This document shows positions 44,420 through 53,180 of a stretch of 64,000 nucleotides of DNA, one piece after another. The position numbers and the translations under genes are program-made. Location of the stretch: assembly GCA_963699215.1 (NCBI GenBank), contig OY969422.1:124001-188000 (forward strand), in the 5' to 3' direction. This DNA comes from VRUE01 sp963699215. GTDB taxonomy: Bacteria; Actinomycetota; Thermoleophilia; Solirubrobacterales; 70-9. The first letter of the stretch is position 1. Each line of letters opens with the position of its first letter. The notes beneath the pieces are model-generated. The model saw only the letters and a program-made list of their open reading frames with translations, searched no databases and had not been told where the DNA came from.

Positions 44420-44780
44420 TGGAGGCGGCCGGAATCGAACCGGCGTCCGCGGCCGCAGCGCGAAGGCGTCTACAGGTTTAGCCGGCGCTTGATTCTCGTC
44501 TCCCGGGGTCCGCGCCGGCGGGCACTGCGGGAGACAAAGCCCTCTTAGATGTCCCCTGGCGGACGGGGCGATCCGCCTGGGTGAGCCCGCATTTTGAAGC
44601 CGGTGCCCCCCTCCGCGGGCGGGGGAGGACCGACTCTCACAGCGCTTAGTATCTAACTAAGCGGCGAGGGCGAACTCATGGTCCGCACGTATTGGTTGGT
44701 GCCGGTGTTTAACGAGGCCTCCGGCAACCTCGACCTGCAACCGTTCGCACGAATCGACCACGTCGAAGCCTGTCGCCCCC
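44420..44780 (-). ncRNA. ssrA: Transfer-messenger RNA (tmRNA)
   Basis: Rescues stalled ribosomes with SmpB. On the minus strand the 5' end reads GGGGGCGACAGGCTTCGACG, the standard tmRNA start, and the 3' end GGTTCGATTCCGGCCGCCTCCA forms the T arm and acceptor pairing with it. CCA is not fully encoded. The tag region near 44657-44700 ends in codons for ADHEFALAA then TAG at 44659-44657, a normal degradation tag ending. A clear Ala or Gly resume codon is not in the same frame, so either the resume codon is unusual or one base is missing. Length about 361 nt fits. smpB lies 3 kb away. Confidence 0.92.
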
Positions 44781-44822
44781 GTGCTATGTGGTTCCGATTG
44801 TACGGCGTCGACACGGATGCCG

Positions 44823-46194
44823 GTGAGCGAGCGACATTCGACGCGATCGTGCTCGGCGCCGGCGCCGCCGGGCGAGGTCTGCGCCGGGCGGCTGGCCGAC
44901 GGCGGGCTCGCGGTCGCGATCGTCGAGCAGCACCTGGTCGGCGGCGAGTGCTCCTACTACGCCTGCATGCCCTCGAAGGCGCTGCTGCGCCCCGGCGAGC
45001 TGCTCGGCGGAGGCGCGGCGGGTGCCCGGGCGTCGGCGCCGCGGTGACCGGGGAGCTCGACCCGCAGGCGGTCCTCGACCGCCGCGACGAGGTGATCCAC
45101 GACCTCGACGACTCCGGCCAGCTGCCCTGGCTCGAGGAGCGCGGGATCGAGCTCTTCCGCGGCGAGGGACGGCTCGACGGCGAGCGCCGCGTCGTCGTCG
45201 GCGACGGACACGCTGATCGCCCGCCGGGCGGTCGTCGTCGCCACCGGCAGCGGCGCCGCGATGCCGCCGATCGACGGCCTCGACTCGGTCCGCGCCTGGA
45301 ACAACCGCGAGGCGACGACCTCGAAGCGGGTGCCGGCGAGCATGATCGTCCTCGGCGGCGGCCCGGTCGGGTCCGAGCTGGCCCAGGCCTGGTCGACGCT
45401 GGGCACCGCGGTCACCCTGATCGAGGGCGAGCGAGCGGCTGCTGCCGCGCGAGGAGCCCTTCGCCGGCGAGCAGGTCGCCGGCTCGCTGCGCGACTCCTA
45501 CGGCGTCGACGTGCGCACCGGCGTGCTCGCGCGAGCGGATCGAGTCGGCGGCCGGCGTCGTCGTCGAGCTGAGCGACGGCAGCCGGGTCGAGGCGGCGGA
45601 GCTCCTGGTCGCGATCGGCCGCGTGCCCCGCACCGCCGAGCTCGGCCTCGAGTCGGCCGGCGTCGAGCCCGGCGAGCACGGCTTCCTCGAGACCGACGAC
45701 CGGCTGCGGGTCGGCGGCCGCGAGTGGCTCTACGCGATCGGCGACGTCAACGGGCGCGCGCTCTTCACCCACATGGGCAAGTACCAGGCCTGGGTCGCGG
45801 CCGAGAACCTGCTCGGCCGCGAGGTCGAGGCGATCGCCGAAGGAATCGGCTCGCCGCGCGTCACCTTCACCGACCCCCAGGTCGCCGCCGTCGGCAAGAC
45901 GCTCGCGCAGGCGCGAGGAGGCCGGAATCGACGCGCGCGCCGTCGACGTTCCCACCGACGGCACCGCCGGCGCCAGCTTCCAGGGCAAGGACACCGGCGG
46001 CACCTCGCGCCTCGTCGTCGACCGAGGCGAGCGAGACGATCGTCGGCGCCACCTTCACCGGCTTCGAGACCGCCGACTTCCTCCACGCGGCAACCGTCGC
46101 GATCGTCGGCGAGGTTCCGCTCCCCCGCCTCCGCCACGCGGTCGCCGCCTACCCGACGCGCAGCGAGATCTGGCTGAAGCTGCTCGAGGCGTAG
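44823..46194 (+). CDS. Pyridine nucleotide-disulfide oxidoreductase, Lpd/MerA-like (multiple frameshifts)
   Basis: An FAD-dependent disulfide reductase of about 450 residues, read across three frames. Pieces in order: DAIVLGAG (FAD site), the redox-active GGECSYYACMPSKALLRPGE (C-x4-C), RAVVVATGSG, PASMIVLGGGPVGSELAQAW (NAD site), ELLVAIGRVPRT, EWLYAIGDVNGRALFTHMGKYQ and ITFTDPQVAAVG-type sequence. The C-terminal interface reads RHAVAAYPTRSEIW where lipoamide dehydrogenases have H-A-H-P-T-x-S-E, so the catalytic His is replaced. About seven single-base indels (near 44868, 45010-45030, 45205, 45430, 45528, 45915, 46025) occur, most next to CGAG. It is divergent from ssrA. Confidence 0.82.
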
Positions 46195-46208
46195 CGGGCT
46201 CTAGCCCG

Positions 46209-47766
46209 TCAAACCCTGGAGCGGCGCTTCAGGTCTTCGGCGAACTCGCGCGGCAGGCCGGGAATCTCGTCGAGCTCGTCGACCGACTGGAAGCCACCGA
46301 CGCGCTCGCGGTGGGCGAGCAGGCGGGTCGCCTGGGTGACCGAGAGGCCGTGCGCCCGCAGCTGCTCGAAGGTGACGTTGTTGAGCTCGATCGTCGCGCC
46401 GAGCGGCTCGGCGGCGCGGTGCGGCGGGTCGGCTCGGGCTGGGGTGGGAGCGGCGGGCCCGGCTGGGGCTGCGGTGGGGGCGGGTGGCGGGCCCGGCTGG
46501 GGCTCGGGCGACGGAGGCGGCGGCTGGCGGAGCGGGCGGCTGCGGAGCCGCTTCCGGCGGCAAGGACTGGGAGATCGGAGGAGCCGGGGGGGCGCCCTGC
46601 ACCGAGCCGAGCACGGCCTGCTCGGCCTCGGCGGCGCGCCGCTCCGCCTCGCGGGCGCGCTCCTCGGCCTGGGCGACGCTCGCCTGGATCTCGCGCAGCC
46701 GCTGCTGACGCTCGGCCTCCTGCGATTTCAGCTTCGCGAGGCGCTCCGCCTCGGCAGCGCGCCGCTCCGCGGCCTTGGTTCGCTCCTCGATCTGACGCAG
46801 CCGCTCCTCCGCGTCGGCGAGCGAGCGCTCCTGCGCTTCGCGCTCCTGTTGCAGCCGCTGTTCGGCCGTCTGCAGGTCCGGCGTTGCGGCGGGCGGCGGT
46901 TGCGGTGCCGGCACGGCGGGCATGCTCTGGGTCGTCTGGCCGGCCTCGGCCAACGCCCGCCGCGCCTCGGCCTCGCGCTGCAGCCTCTCCGCCTCTTCGA
47001 TCCGGCGATCCGCCTCGGCTCGGATCCGCTCCTCCTCGCGCTGAATCTCGGCGACCTTGTCGTGCACGCGCTGTTCGGCCGTGGCCGGGTCGTACTCGCC
47101 CTGCGGGGGGACGGGGGGAGGCGGAATCGCCCCGGACTGCGGCGGTGGGAAGGGGGGCGGAGGCGGAGGAGCGACGGCGGGACTCGGCGGAAGCGGCGGC
47201 GGGGCGTATGGCTGCTGGGGCTGTGCCACGGGCGGCGCGGACGGCGGGGCCGGAGCTGCCGACGGCTGAGTCGCGGCGGCGCTCTGCTGCTCGTACAGCG
47301 CCCGCTCCTGGGCGGCACGAGCGGTGGCGAGCTCGCGCTCGGCCTTGGCCGCCTCCTTCTTCGCCTGGCGGCCGGACAGCCGGCCCCCGCTCGGCTTGTG
47401 ACGCCGCTCGGCCCGTTTCCTGGCTCGGTCTTCGCGGCGCCGCTTCGCTTCTTCCTGGCGGCGTTTGCGGTGTTCGCTGCGGGCGGCGCGCTGTCGATCG
47501 CGCGCCTGCTTGCGCTTCTCCTTGGCGCTCAGCGACTGCCCAGGAGGAGGCGGCGGGGCGGCGGGCGCAGCCCCTTTCGCCGCCTGGGTCTGAACCTGAG
47601 GAGTCGCGGGCGGGGGCGGCGGGGGCACCGCGGTCGCGCCCGGCTTCTTCTGCGCCTTGTCCTTGCTGCGTCGCTGCACGACGCTGACCACGAGCAGCAG
47701 GAGGAGGATCGCGACGACCAGCCCGGCGACGATGTACTCGATGTTGTCGCTGACGAAGTCAGCCAT
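46209..47766 (-). CDS. Membrane-anchored coiled-coil protein with C-terminal helix-hairpin-helix (frameshift near 46521)
   Basis: A roughly 520-residue protein of modular design: a membrane helix at residues 10-30 (IEYIVAGLVVAILLLLLVVSVV), a basic region (KEKRKQARDRQRAARSEHRK), long Pro-rich stretches, a charged coiled coil (AEQRLQQEREAQERSLADAEERLRQIEE), a second Pro/Ala linker, then a ComEA-like helix-hairpin-helix end: ELNNVTFEQLRAHGLSV, ATRLLAHRERVGGF, DELDEIPGLPREF. The last part is in a different frame; dropping one base near 46521 joins them and gives a stop at 46209. Role unknown; DNA binding at the membrane is possible. It ends 6 nt from the converging oxidoreductase gene. Confidence 0.72.
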
Positions 47767-47778
47767 TGGGTCCCGACG

Positions 47779-48264
47779 CTACCTCATTCTGCCCTTGAAT
47801 TCGCGCTCGACCTCGCGCCGCACGTCGCGCTCCGCGATCTCGCGGCGCCGGTCGCGCCCCTCCTTGCCGCGCGCCAGCGCCAGCTCGACCTTCGCCCGCG
47901 ACCCTTTGAAGTAGATCCGGGTCGGGATCAGGGTCAGGCCGTGCTCCGCCGTCTTGCCGACCAGGCGCTCGATCTCCGCCCGGTGCAGGAGCAGCTTGCG
48001 CGGCCGCTCCGGCTCGTGGTTCTCGCGGCTGGCCGGCTCGTAGGGCGGGATGTGCAGGTTGCGCAGCCAGACCTCGCCGTCGTCGACGACCGCGTAGGCA
48101 TCGGTCATCTGCGCCTTGCCGCTGCGCAGCGACTTGACCTCGGAGCCGCGCAGGACGATCCCGGCCTCGATCTTCTCGATCCACTCGAATTTGTGCCGGG
48201 CGCGGCGGTTGGTGACGACGTCGCCCGAGGCCGGCTCGCGTTTCTTCTTGCCCTTCTTGGCCAT
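47779..48264 (-). CDS. smpB: SsrA-binding protein SmpB
   Basis: Binds tmRNA and brings it to stalled ribosomes. The 161-residue protein shows VVTNRRARHKFEWIEKIEAGIVLRGSEVKSLR, AYAVVDDGEVWLRNLHIPPYE, the RPRKLLLHRAEIERL strand, and a basic C-terminal tail (KEGRDRRREIAERDVRREVERE) that enters the mRNA channel. Length and motifs are standard. It starts 3 nt after the RNase R gene stop, in a rnr-smpB operon, and is 3 kb from ssrA. Confidence 0.95.
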   Translation of the reverse strand: MAKKGKKKREPASGDVVTNRRARHKFEWIEKIEAGIVLRGSEVKSLRSGKAQMTDAYAVVDDGEVWLRNLHIPPYEPASRENHEPERPRKLLLHRAEIERLVGKTAEHGLTLIPTRIYFKGSRAKVELALARGKEGRDRRREIAERDVRREVEREFKGRMR

Positions 48265-48267
48265 CGC

Positions 48268-49915
48268 TCAGCCTTCCACCGGCTCCAGGTCGGCCCGGCC
48301 GCGCGCCGCTTCGACCCTGCCCACCCGGACGGATATCGGGTCGCCGAGCCGCAGCTTGCGGTGGGACTCCTGGCCGACCAGGGCGGTCTCGCTCTCGTTC
48401 AGCTCGAAGCGCTCGGCGCCGCCCAGATGGCGAGCCGGCAGGAAACCCTCGTAGACGTCGCCCAGCTCGCCGCCGAAGCCGACGAAGGCGCCGGCCCGGA
48501 TCACGCCGGACACCTCGCCCTCGAAGACCGGTGATGCATCGGACCCCCGATAGGGGTCGGATGCAGGTCGCGTGCTGGCTCACGCAGCTCGCGCTCGAGC
48601 AGGAAGGCGGCGCAGATGTCGTCGGCGCGGCGCTCGATCCGCATCGAGTCGCGCTCGCGCTCGCTGCAGTGCGGGCTACGTCGCGCGCCTCGGCCGCGCT
48701 CGGCGCCGGCTCGCCCTCGCCCAGCGCGGCGAGCAGGGCACGGTGCACGACCAGGTCCGGGTAGCGGCGGATCGGCGAGGTGAAATGGCAGTAGGCGGCG
48801 CTGCCGAGCCCGGCGTGACCGCTGTTGCGCTCGCTGTAGGAGGCCTGTTTGAGGGAACGCAGCACGAGCGATGTATACGCGTCGCGGCCGTGCCCGCGTC
48901 GCGCCGCCTCGCGCGTCACCAGCCGGCTCGCCTCCGCGGCCAGCTCGGCGGCTTCGCGCGGTGCCGGCGTGCCGCGCAGCGGCGGCGTCGGGATCTCGAG
49001 CTCGTGCAGCTGCGCGATCAGCCGCTCGATCCGCGGCGGGTCGGGCTGGGCGTGGACCCGGTAGATCGCCGGCACGCGCTTGCGCTCCAGCAGCTGGGCG
49101 ACCTGCTCGTTGGTGAGGATCATCAGCCGCTCGATCAGGCGGTGCGACTCGGTCTGGGCGACACCGCGCGCGCCGACGACGTCGCCGCGCGAGTCGAAGC
49201 GGAACTCGGGCTCGAAGGACTCGACGTCGAGGCTGGTCGCGCCGCGCCGCTCGCCCAGCGCCGCGGCCGCCTCGCGGGCGACCGCCAGCGGCTCGGCGAC
49301 CGCTTCGGGCGCTTCCGCCCGCCCCGAGAAGACGACGTCCAGCTCGTCGTAGTCGAGCCGCGCGTCGGAGCGGATGCGGCTGCGGTAGAAGCTCGTGCTG
49401 CTGGCCTGACCGCCGGGCCCCAGCTCGATCTCCGCCGTCACGGCGAGGCGCTCCACCCGCGGTGCCAGGCTGCAGGCCTCCTCGCTCAGCGCGTGCGGCA
49501 GCATCGGCTCGACTGCGCCCGGCACGTAGGTGCTGTTGCCGCGGCGCCGCGCCTCGCTGTCGAGCGGCGAGCCCGGCGGCACGTGGGCAGCGACGTCGGC
49601 GATGTGGATCCAGAGCCTGGTCGCCTCGCCTTCCCGCCGCGCCGAGACGGCGTCGTCGAAATCGCGTGCGGTGGCCGGATCGACGGTGAAGGTCGGCAGC
49701 TCGGTCAGGTCGCGGCGGGGACCGCTGCGCGTCTCCGCCACCGTCCCGGCCTCGGCGGCTTCGAGCTCCAGCGACGCCGGAAAGCCGCGCCCGCCCAGCT
49801 CCTCCTGCAGCAGCGCCTCGACCGCCTCGCGCGCGGTCTTCGGCACGGCTTGCCGGCGCCCCCGGCCGCGCCCCCGCTGCCGGTCCCGGTAGTAGCGCCA
49901 GTCAGGTCGACTCAC
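48268..49915 (-). CDS. rnr: Ribonuclease R/II family exoribonuclease, interrupted by a 35-bp palindrome
   Basis: 3'-5' exoribonuclease of about 540 residues, shorter than E. coli RNase R because the N-terminal cold-shock domains are lacking. The catalytic RNB domain is clear: TFTVDPATARDFDDAVSA with the metal-binding aspartates, LWIHIADVAAHV, RRGNSTYVPG, MLPHALSEEACSLAPRVERLAV, IYRVHAQPD and AAYCHFTSPIRRYPDLVVHR. A one-base deletion near 48675 and then a 35-nt palindrome at 48532-48566 break the frame; beyond it the S1 domain continues as GEVSGVIRAGAFVGFGGELGDVYEGFLP. Removing the palindrome rejoins the conserved frame. It overlaps no neighbour and precedes smpB by 3 nt. Confidence 0.87.
48532..48566. 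repeat. 35-bp palindromic repeat, copy inside rnr
   Basis: TGCATCGGACCCC (48535-48547), loop CGATA, GGGGTCGGATGCA (48553-48565), one arm mismatch. About 28 of 33 positions match the intergenic copy at 5846-5880. It sits between the RNB and S1 domains of RNase R. Its length, 35 nt, shifts the frame by two. The reading on either side becomes collinear when it is excised. Confidence 0.78.
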
Positions 49916-49973
49916 GCAAGAGCCTTCCCGTGCGCTTTATGTACCCATGGTGTGCAAAAGGCGCACCGGAAGC

Positions 49974-51155
49974 TCATCCGCTCGCCGCCAGCACTTGGAG
50001 CGCTCGCTCCAGCGCCTCGTCCTGGCGAGTCCCGGGTGCGTCTCGGGCCGGCACATCGGGGTGGATTCCCTTGCCTGCCAGGTTGATCCCGTCCGGGGTG
50101 AAGTACTCGCCCACCGTCAGCTTCAGCGCGCCGCCGTTGGAGAGCCCGATCTCCTGCTGGAAGACGCCCTTGCCGAAGGAGCGCGTGCCGACCATCTTCG
50201 CCCCGGCGTCGTCGGCGAGGGCCGCGGCGAGGATCTCGGCCGCCGAGGCGGTGTTGCGGTCGATCAGGACCACGATCGGCAGCGAGGGCAGGTTGCCGCC
50301 CTCGGTCTCGTAGACGGTGCGGCCCTGGCTGCGCGACTCGGTCGAGACCACGGTTTCGCCCTCGGGCAGGAAGACGCTCGCGGTCAGCACCGCCTCCTCC
50401 AGCAGGCCGCCGCCGTTGCCCCGCAGATCGAGCACGAGCCCCTGCGCCCCCTGCCGCTGCAGCCTGCGTACCGCCTGCTGCAGCGCCCCGTGGGCGCCTT
50501 CGCTGAAGGCCGCGAGGCGCACGTAGCCGAGCTTCTCCCCGTTCGCCTCCTCCAGCCTGCTGCTCACGACCGGCAGCGCGATCTCAGCCCGGATCAGGCG
50601 CTCCTGCCGGGTGCCGCCGCGCCCCGGATCGCGCACCCCGACCGTGACCTCGGTTCCTTCCGGCCCTTTGATCAGGGCGGTGGCCGAGTTGGAATCGAGG
50701 CCGGCGATCGAGCGGCCGTCGACCGAGACGATCGTCTCCCCGACCTCGATCCCGGCCCGTTCGGCCGGCGAGCGCTTGAAGACCTTTTCGACCCGGAGAC
50801 CGTCCTTCACGCCGGTCACGCTGAGGCCGATCCCCGAGAAGCGGCCCTCGATCGCTTCGTTGAAGCGGGCCAGCACCTCGGCCGAGAAGTACTCGGAGAA
50901 GCGGTCGCGGTAGCGGCGGCGCAGGCCCCGCACCATCCCCTGTAGGGACGAGTCGGTCAGCTCGTGCTGGGGGACCGAGCGGTAGTAGTTGTCCTCGATC
51001 AGTTCGCTCGCTTCGGCCGTCAGCCCGGCCGAGTCGTCGACGAAGACGTCGCGCAGCGGCGGCGGCATCTTCGCCGGATGGCCGCCGAGCCAGAGCCCCG
51101 CCGCGAGCACGAGGAGCAGCGCGGCCACCAGGCCCACGGTCCTGCCGACCGTCAT
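49974..51155 (-). CDS. S41 family C-terminal processing protease (CtpA-like)
   Basis: A 393-residue exported serine protease. An N-terminal membrane anchor (VGLVAALLLVLAAGLWLGG) is followed by a helical region, a PDZ domain (FSGIGLSVTGVKDGLRVEKVFKRSPAERAGIEVGE) and the S41 catalytic core: LVLDLRGNGGGLLEEAV, the nucleophile in RNTASAAEILAAAL and the general-base Lys in GTRSFGKGVFQ. It probably trims or degrades envelope proteins. ATG 51155 lies 7 nt after the ftsX stop, so ftsE-ftsX-ctpA form one operon, an arrangement common in Gram-positives. Confidence 0.93.
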   Translation of the reverse strand: MTVGRTVGLVAALLLVLAAGLWLGGHPAKMPPPLRDVFVDDSAGLTAEASELIEDNYYRSVPQHELTDSSLQGMVRGLRRRYRDRFSEYFSAEVLARFNEAIEGRFSGIGLSVTGVKDGLRVEKVFKRSPAERAGIEVGETIVSVDGRSIAGLDSNSATALIKGPEGTEVTVGVRDPGRGGTRQERLIRAEIALPVVSSRLEEANGEKLGYVRLAAFSEGAHGALQQAVRRLQRQGAQGLVLDLRGNGGGLLEEAVLTASVFLPEGETVVSTESRSQGRTVYETEGGNLPSLPIVVLIDRNTASAAEILAAALADDAGAKMVGTRSFGKGVFQQEIGLSNGGALKLTVGEYFTPDGINLAGKGIHPDVPARDAPGTRQDEALERALQVLAASG

Positions 51156-51162
51156 GCCTGGC

Positions 51163-52081
51163 TCAGACCTTCAGGAAGCGCCGCAGGGTGATGCCCGAGC
51201 CGAGCGCCGAAACCAGCACGGCGGCGGCGAAGAGGATCGCGACCAGCGCCGGGAAGGAGAGCGTCGTGCTGTTCTGGGCGGCGAGGAAGCCGATGCTGTC
51301 GCTCAGCGGGTCGACGATCGTCAGCTTGCCCAGCCACAGGATCAGTATGGCCACCAGGCCGCCGAAGAAGCCGACCACCACCCCCTCGATCATGAACGGC
51401 CAGCGGATGAACCAGCGGGTGGCGCCGACCAGGCGCATCACCTCGACCTCGCGGCGGCGGGTGTAGATCGAGAGCCGGATCGTGTTGCCGACCAGCATCA
51501 GCGAGGCAACGATCAGCAGCGCCGTGATCACGGTGAGGACGATCTTCAGCGCGCTCGTCACCTGCTCGATCTTCTTCGAGTCTTCCTGGCGGTCGAAGAT
51601 GTCCTGGACGATCGGCGAGATCGGCTGCGGCGTGCCGTTCGGGCCCGGCGGCGTCACCGCCGCCCGCGCCGCGTCGAGGTTGCGCGGCGTCGTCGGCCTT
51701 GACTTTGAAGTTCGCCGGCAGTGGGTTGGAGTGCAGCTGGGCCAGCAGCTCGCCGCTCTTGTCCTTGCCCAGGTCGGCGGTGAGTTCGTCGAGCGCCTCG
51801 GACTTGGTGATCAGCACGACCGACTCGACGTGCGGGATCGCCAGCAGCTTGTCTTCGAGATCGGCGATTTCGCCCCCGGTCGCGTCGTCGTAGATCGCCA
51901 CCCGGAACTCGAGGCTGTCGCGCACCTCGTCGCTCTTCGCCTGCGTCGTCTGGAAGATCGGGATCAGCACGCCGAGCAGGATCACGGTGACGACCGTGGT
52001 CACGATCGCCGCCATGCTCGGCGCGCCGTTGCGGCGCAGCGCCCGGAAGGCCTCCTGGGTGAAGAAGAGAAGTCGCGACAT
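51163..52081 (-). CDS. ftsX: Cell-division permease FtsX (frameshift near 51690)
   Basis: Membrane partner of FtsE that controls peptidoglycan hydrolases at the division site. The N-terminal frame has AFRALRRNGAPSMAAIVTTVVTVILLGVLI (first helix) and an extracellular loop with EFRVAIYDDATGGEIADLEDKL and SEALDELTADLGKD. After one extra base (GCGCAAC for GCCAAC-type) the second frame gives TPQPISPIVQDIFDRQEDSKKIEQVTSALKIVLTVI, YTRRREVEVMRLVGATRWFIRWPF and three further helices. Together they make about 305 residues, family length. The start directly adjoins the ftsE stop. Confidence 0.9.
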
Positions 52082-52927
52082 CTAGAACAAGGACTCGTGG
52101 GTGTGGCCGTTGGTCTGCCCCTCGGGGCCGACGCCCATCTCGGCCCGCATCCGCAGGCCGAACTCGGAGGTCGACTCCTCGGTGTAGCCGCCGCTGACCT
52201 CGTCGCGGACGACGCGGCCCTCGTAGAGCTCGATCACGCGGCGGCGCATGTTGTCGACCATCTCGCGGTCGTGGGTGACGACGACGACCGTCGTGCCGGT
52301 CTTGTTGATCCGGTAGAGCAGCTGCATCACGCCGATCGAGGTGACCGGGTCGAGGTTGCCGCTGGGCTCGTCGGCGAGCAGCAGCGGCGGGTGGTTGACG
52401 AAGGCACGGGCGATCGAGACGCGCTGCTGCTCGCCGCCGGAGAGCTCGTCGGGGTAGCTGTGCAGCTTGGTCGAGAGGCCGACGAGGCGCAGGATCTCCG
52501 GCACCTGGCGGCGGATTTCGCCGCGGTGGGCGCCGAGCACCTGCAGCGCGTAGGCGACGTTGTCGTAGACGGTGCGGTCGGGGAGCAGCTTGAAGTCCTG
52601 GAAGACGGTGCCGATGTTGCGCCGCAGCTGCGGGACTTTCTTCTCCGGCATCGCGCCGATGTCGCGGCCGGCGATGCGGACGCTGCCCTCGGTCGCCGCG
52701 AGCTCGCGGATCAGCATCTTGATCAGGGTCGACTTGCCGCAGCCGGTCGGGCCGACGAGGAAGACGAACTCGCCGCGGTCGATCGCCAGCGAGACCCGGT
52801 CGAGCGCCATGTGACCGCCCGGGTAGACCTTGGTCACGTCGCGCATCTCGATGATCGGCGCGCCGCCCTTGCGGTTGCGCGGCGGCTCCTGCTCGCCGCC
52901 CTTCTTTCGCTTTTTGGCTCTAGCCAT
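52082..52927 (-). CDS. ftsE: Cell-division ATP-binding protein FtsE
   Basis: ABC ATPase that forms a complex with FtsX. From ATG 52927 (MARAKKRKK) the 281-residue product has a basic N-terminal tail of about 30 residues, then IIEMRDVTKVYPGGHMALDRVSL, Walker A GPTGCGKSTLIKMLIRE, Q-loop VFQDFKLLPDRTVYDNVAYAL, signature LSGGEQQRVSIARAFV, Walker B LLLADEPSGNLDP and THDREMVDNMRRRVIEL. A C-terminal extension (STSEFGLRMRAEMG) exceeds the usual 229 residues. ATG 52951 is an alternative start. Confidence 0.93.
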   Translation of the reverse strand: MARAKKRKKGGEQEPPRNRKGGAPIIEMRDVTKVYPGGHMALDRVSLAIDRGEFVFLVGPTGCGKSTLIKMLIRELAATEGSVRIAGRDIGAMPEKKVPQLRRNIGTVFQDFKLLPDRTVYDNVAYALQVLGAHRGEIRRQVPEILRLVGLSTKLHSYPDELSGGEQQRVSIARAFVNHPPLLLADEPSGNLDPVTSIGVMQLLYRINKTGTTVVVVTHDREMVDNMRRRVIELYEGRVVRDEVSGGYTEESTSEFGLRMRAEMGVGPEGQTNGHTHESLF

Positions 52928-53012
52928 GCCCGCCGTCCTTTCTCCAGCCACAGGGTGACTCCTGCGCGGCCTTTCGCGCGCAAGTCCCCGCCCATTGAGG
53001 ATGTGCGGCAGC

Positions 53013-53034
53013 TTAGCGAATTGTTAGCGATTCT
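53013..53034. promoter_or_regulatory. 11-nt direct repeat in the ftsE upstream region
   Basis: TTAGCGAATTG followed by TTAGCGATTCT, 8 of 11 identical, in an AT-rich patch about 90 nt upstream of ftsE. The register matches two-component or winged-helix sites, but the core differs from the PHO boxes. The remaining 52928-53180 interval has an AT-rich stretch (53090-53160) before the plus-strand metalloprotease gene and nothing else I recognise. Confidence 0.35.
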
Positions 53035-53180
53035 TTGCAATCAGCCCGGGCCGCGGAGAAACCGGCCGCCGCTCGACACTCATAGAGATCTATCTGTAAG
53101 TTCGCATCTTTGAATACTCAGTCTTTGCATCGTGGATAGATCGATGCAGAGTTGTAAGCGCGGATGCAACGGAGGCGGAG

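Noticed and set aside
44678..44822. An extended start for the Lpd-like gene inside tmRNA
   Set aside because: That stretch is the tmRNA tag and 5' domain on the other strand, not protein-coding.
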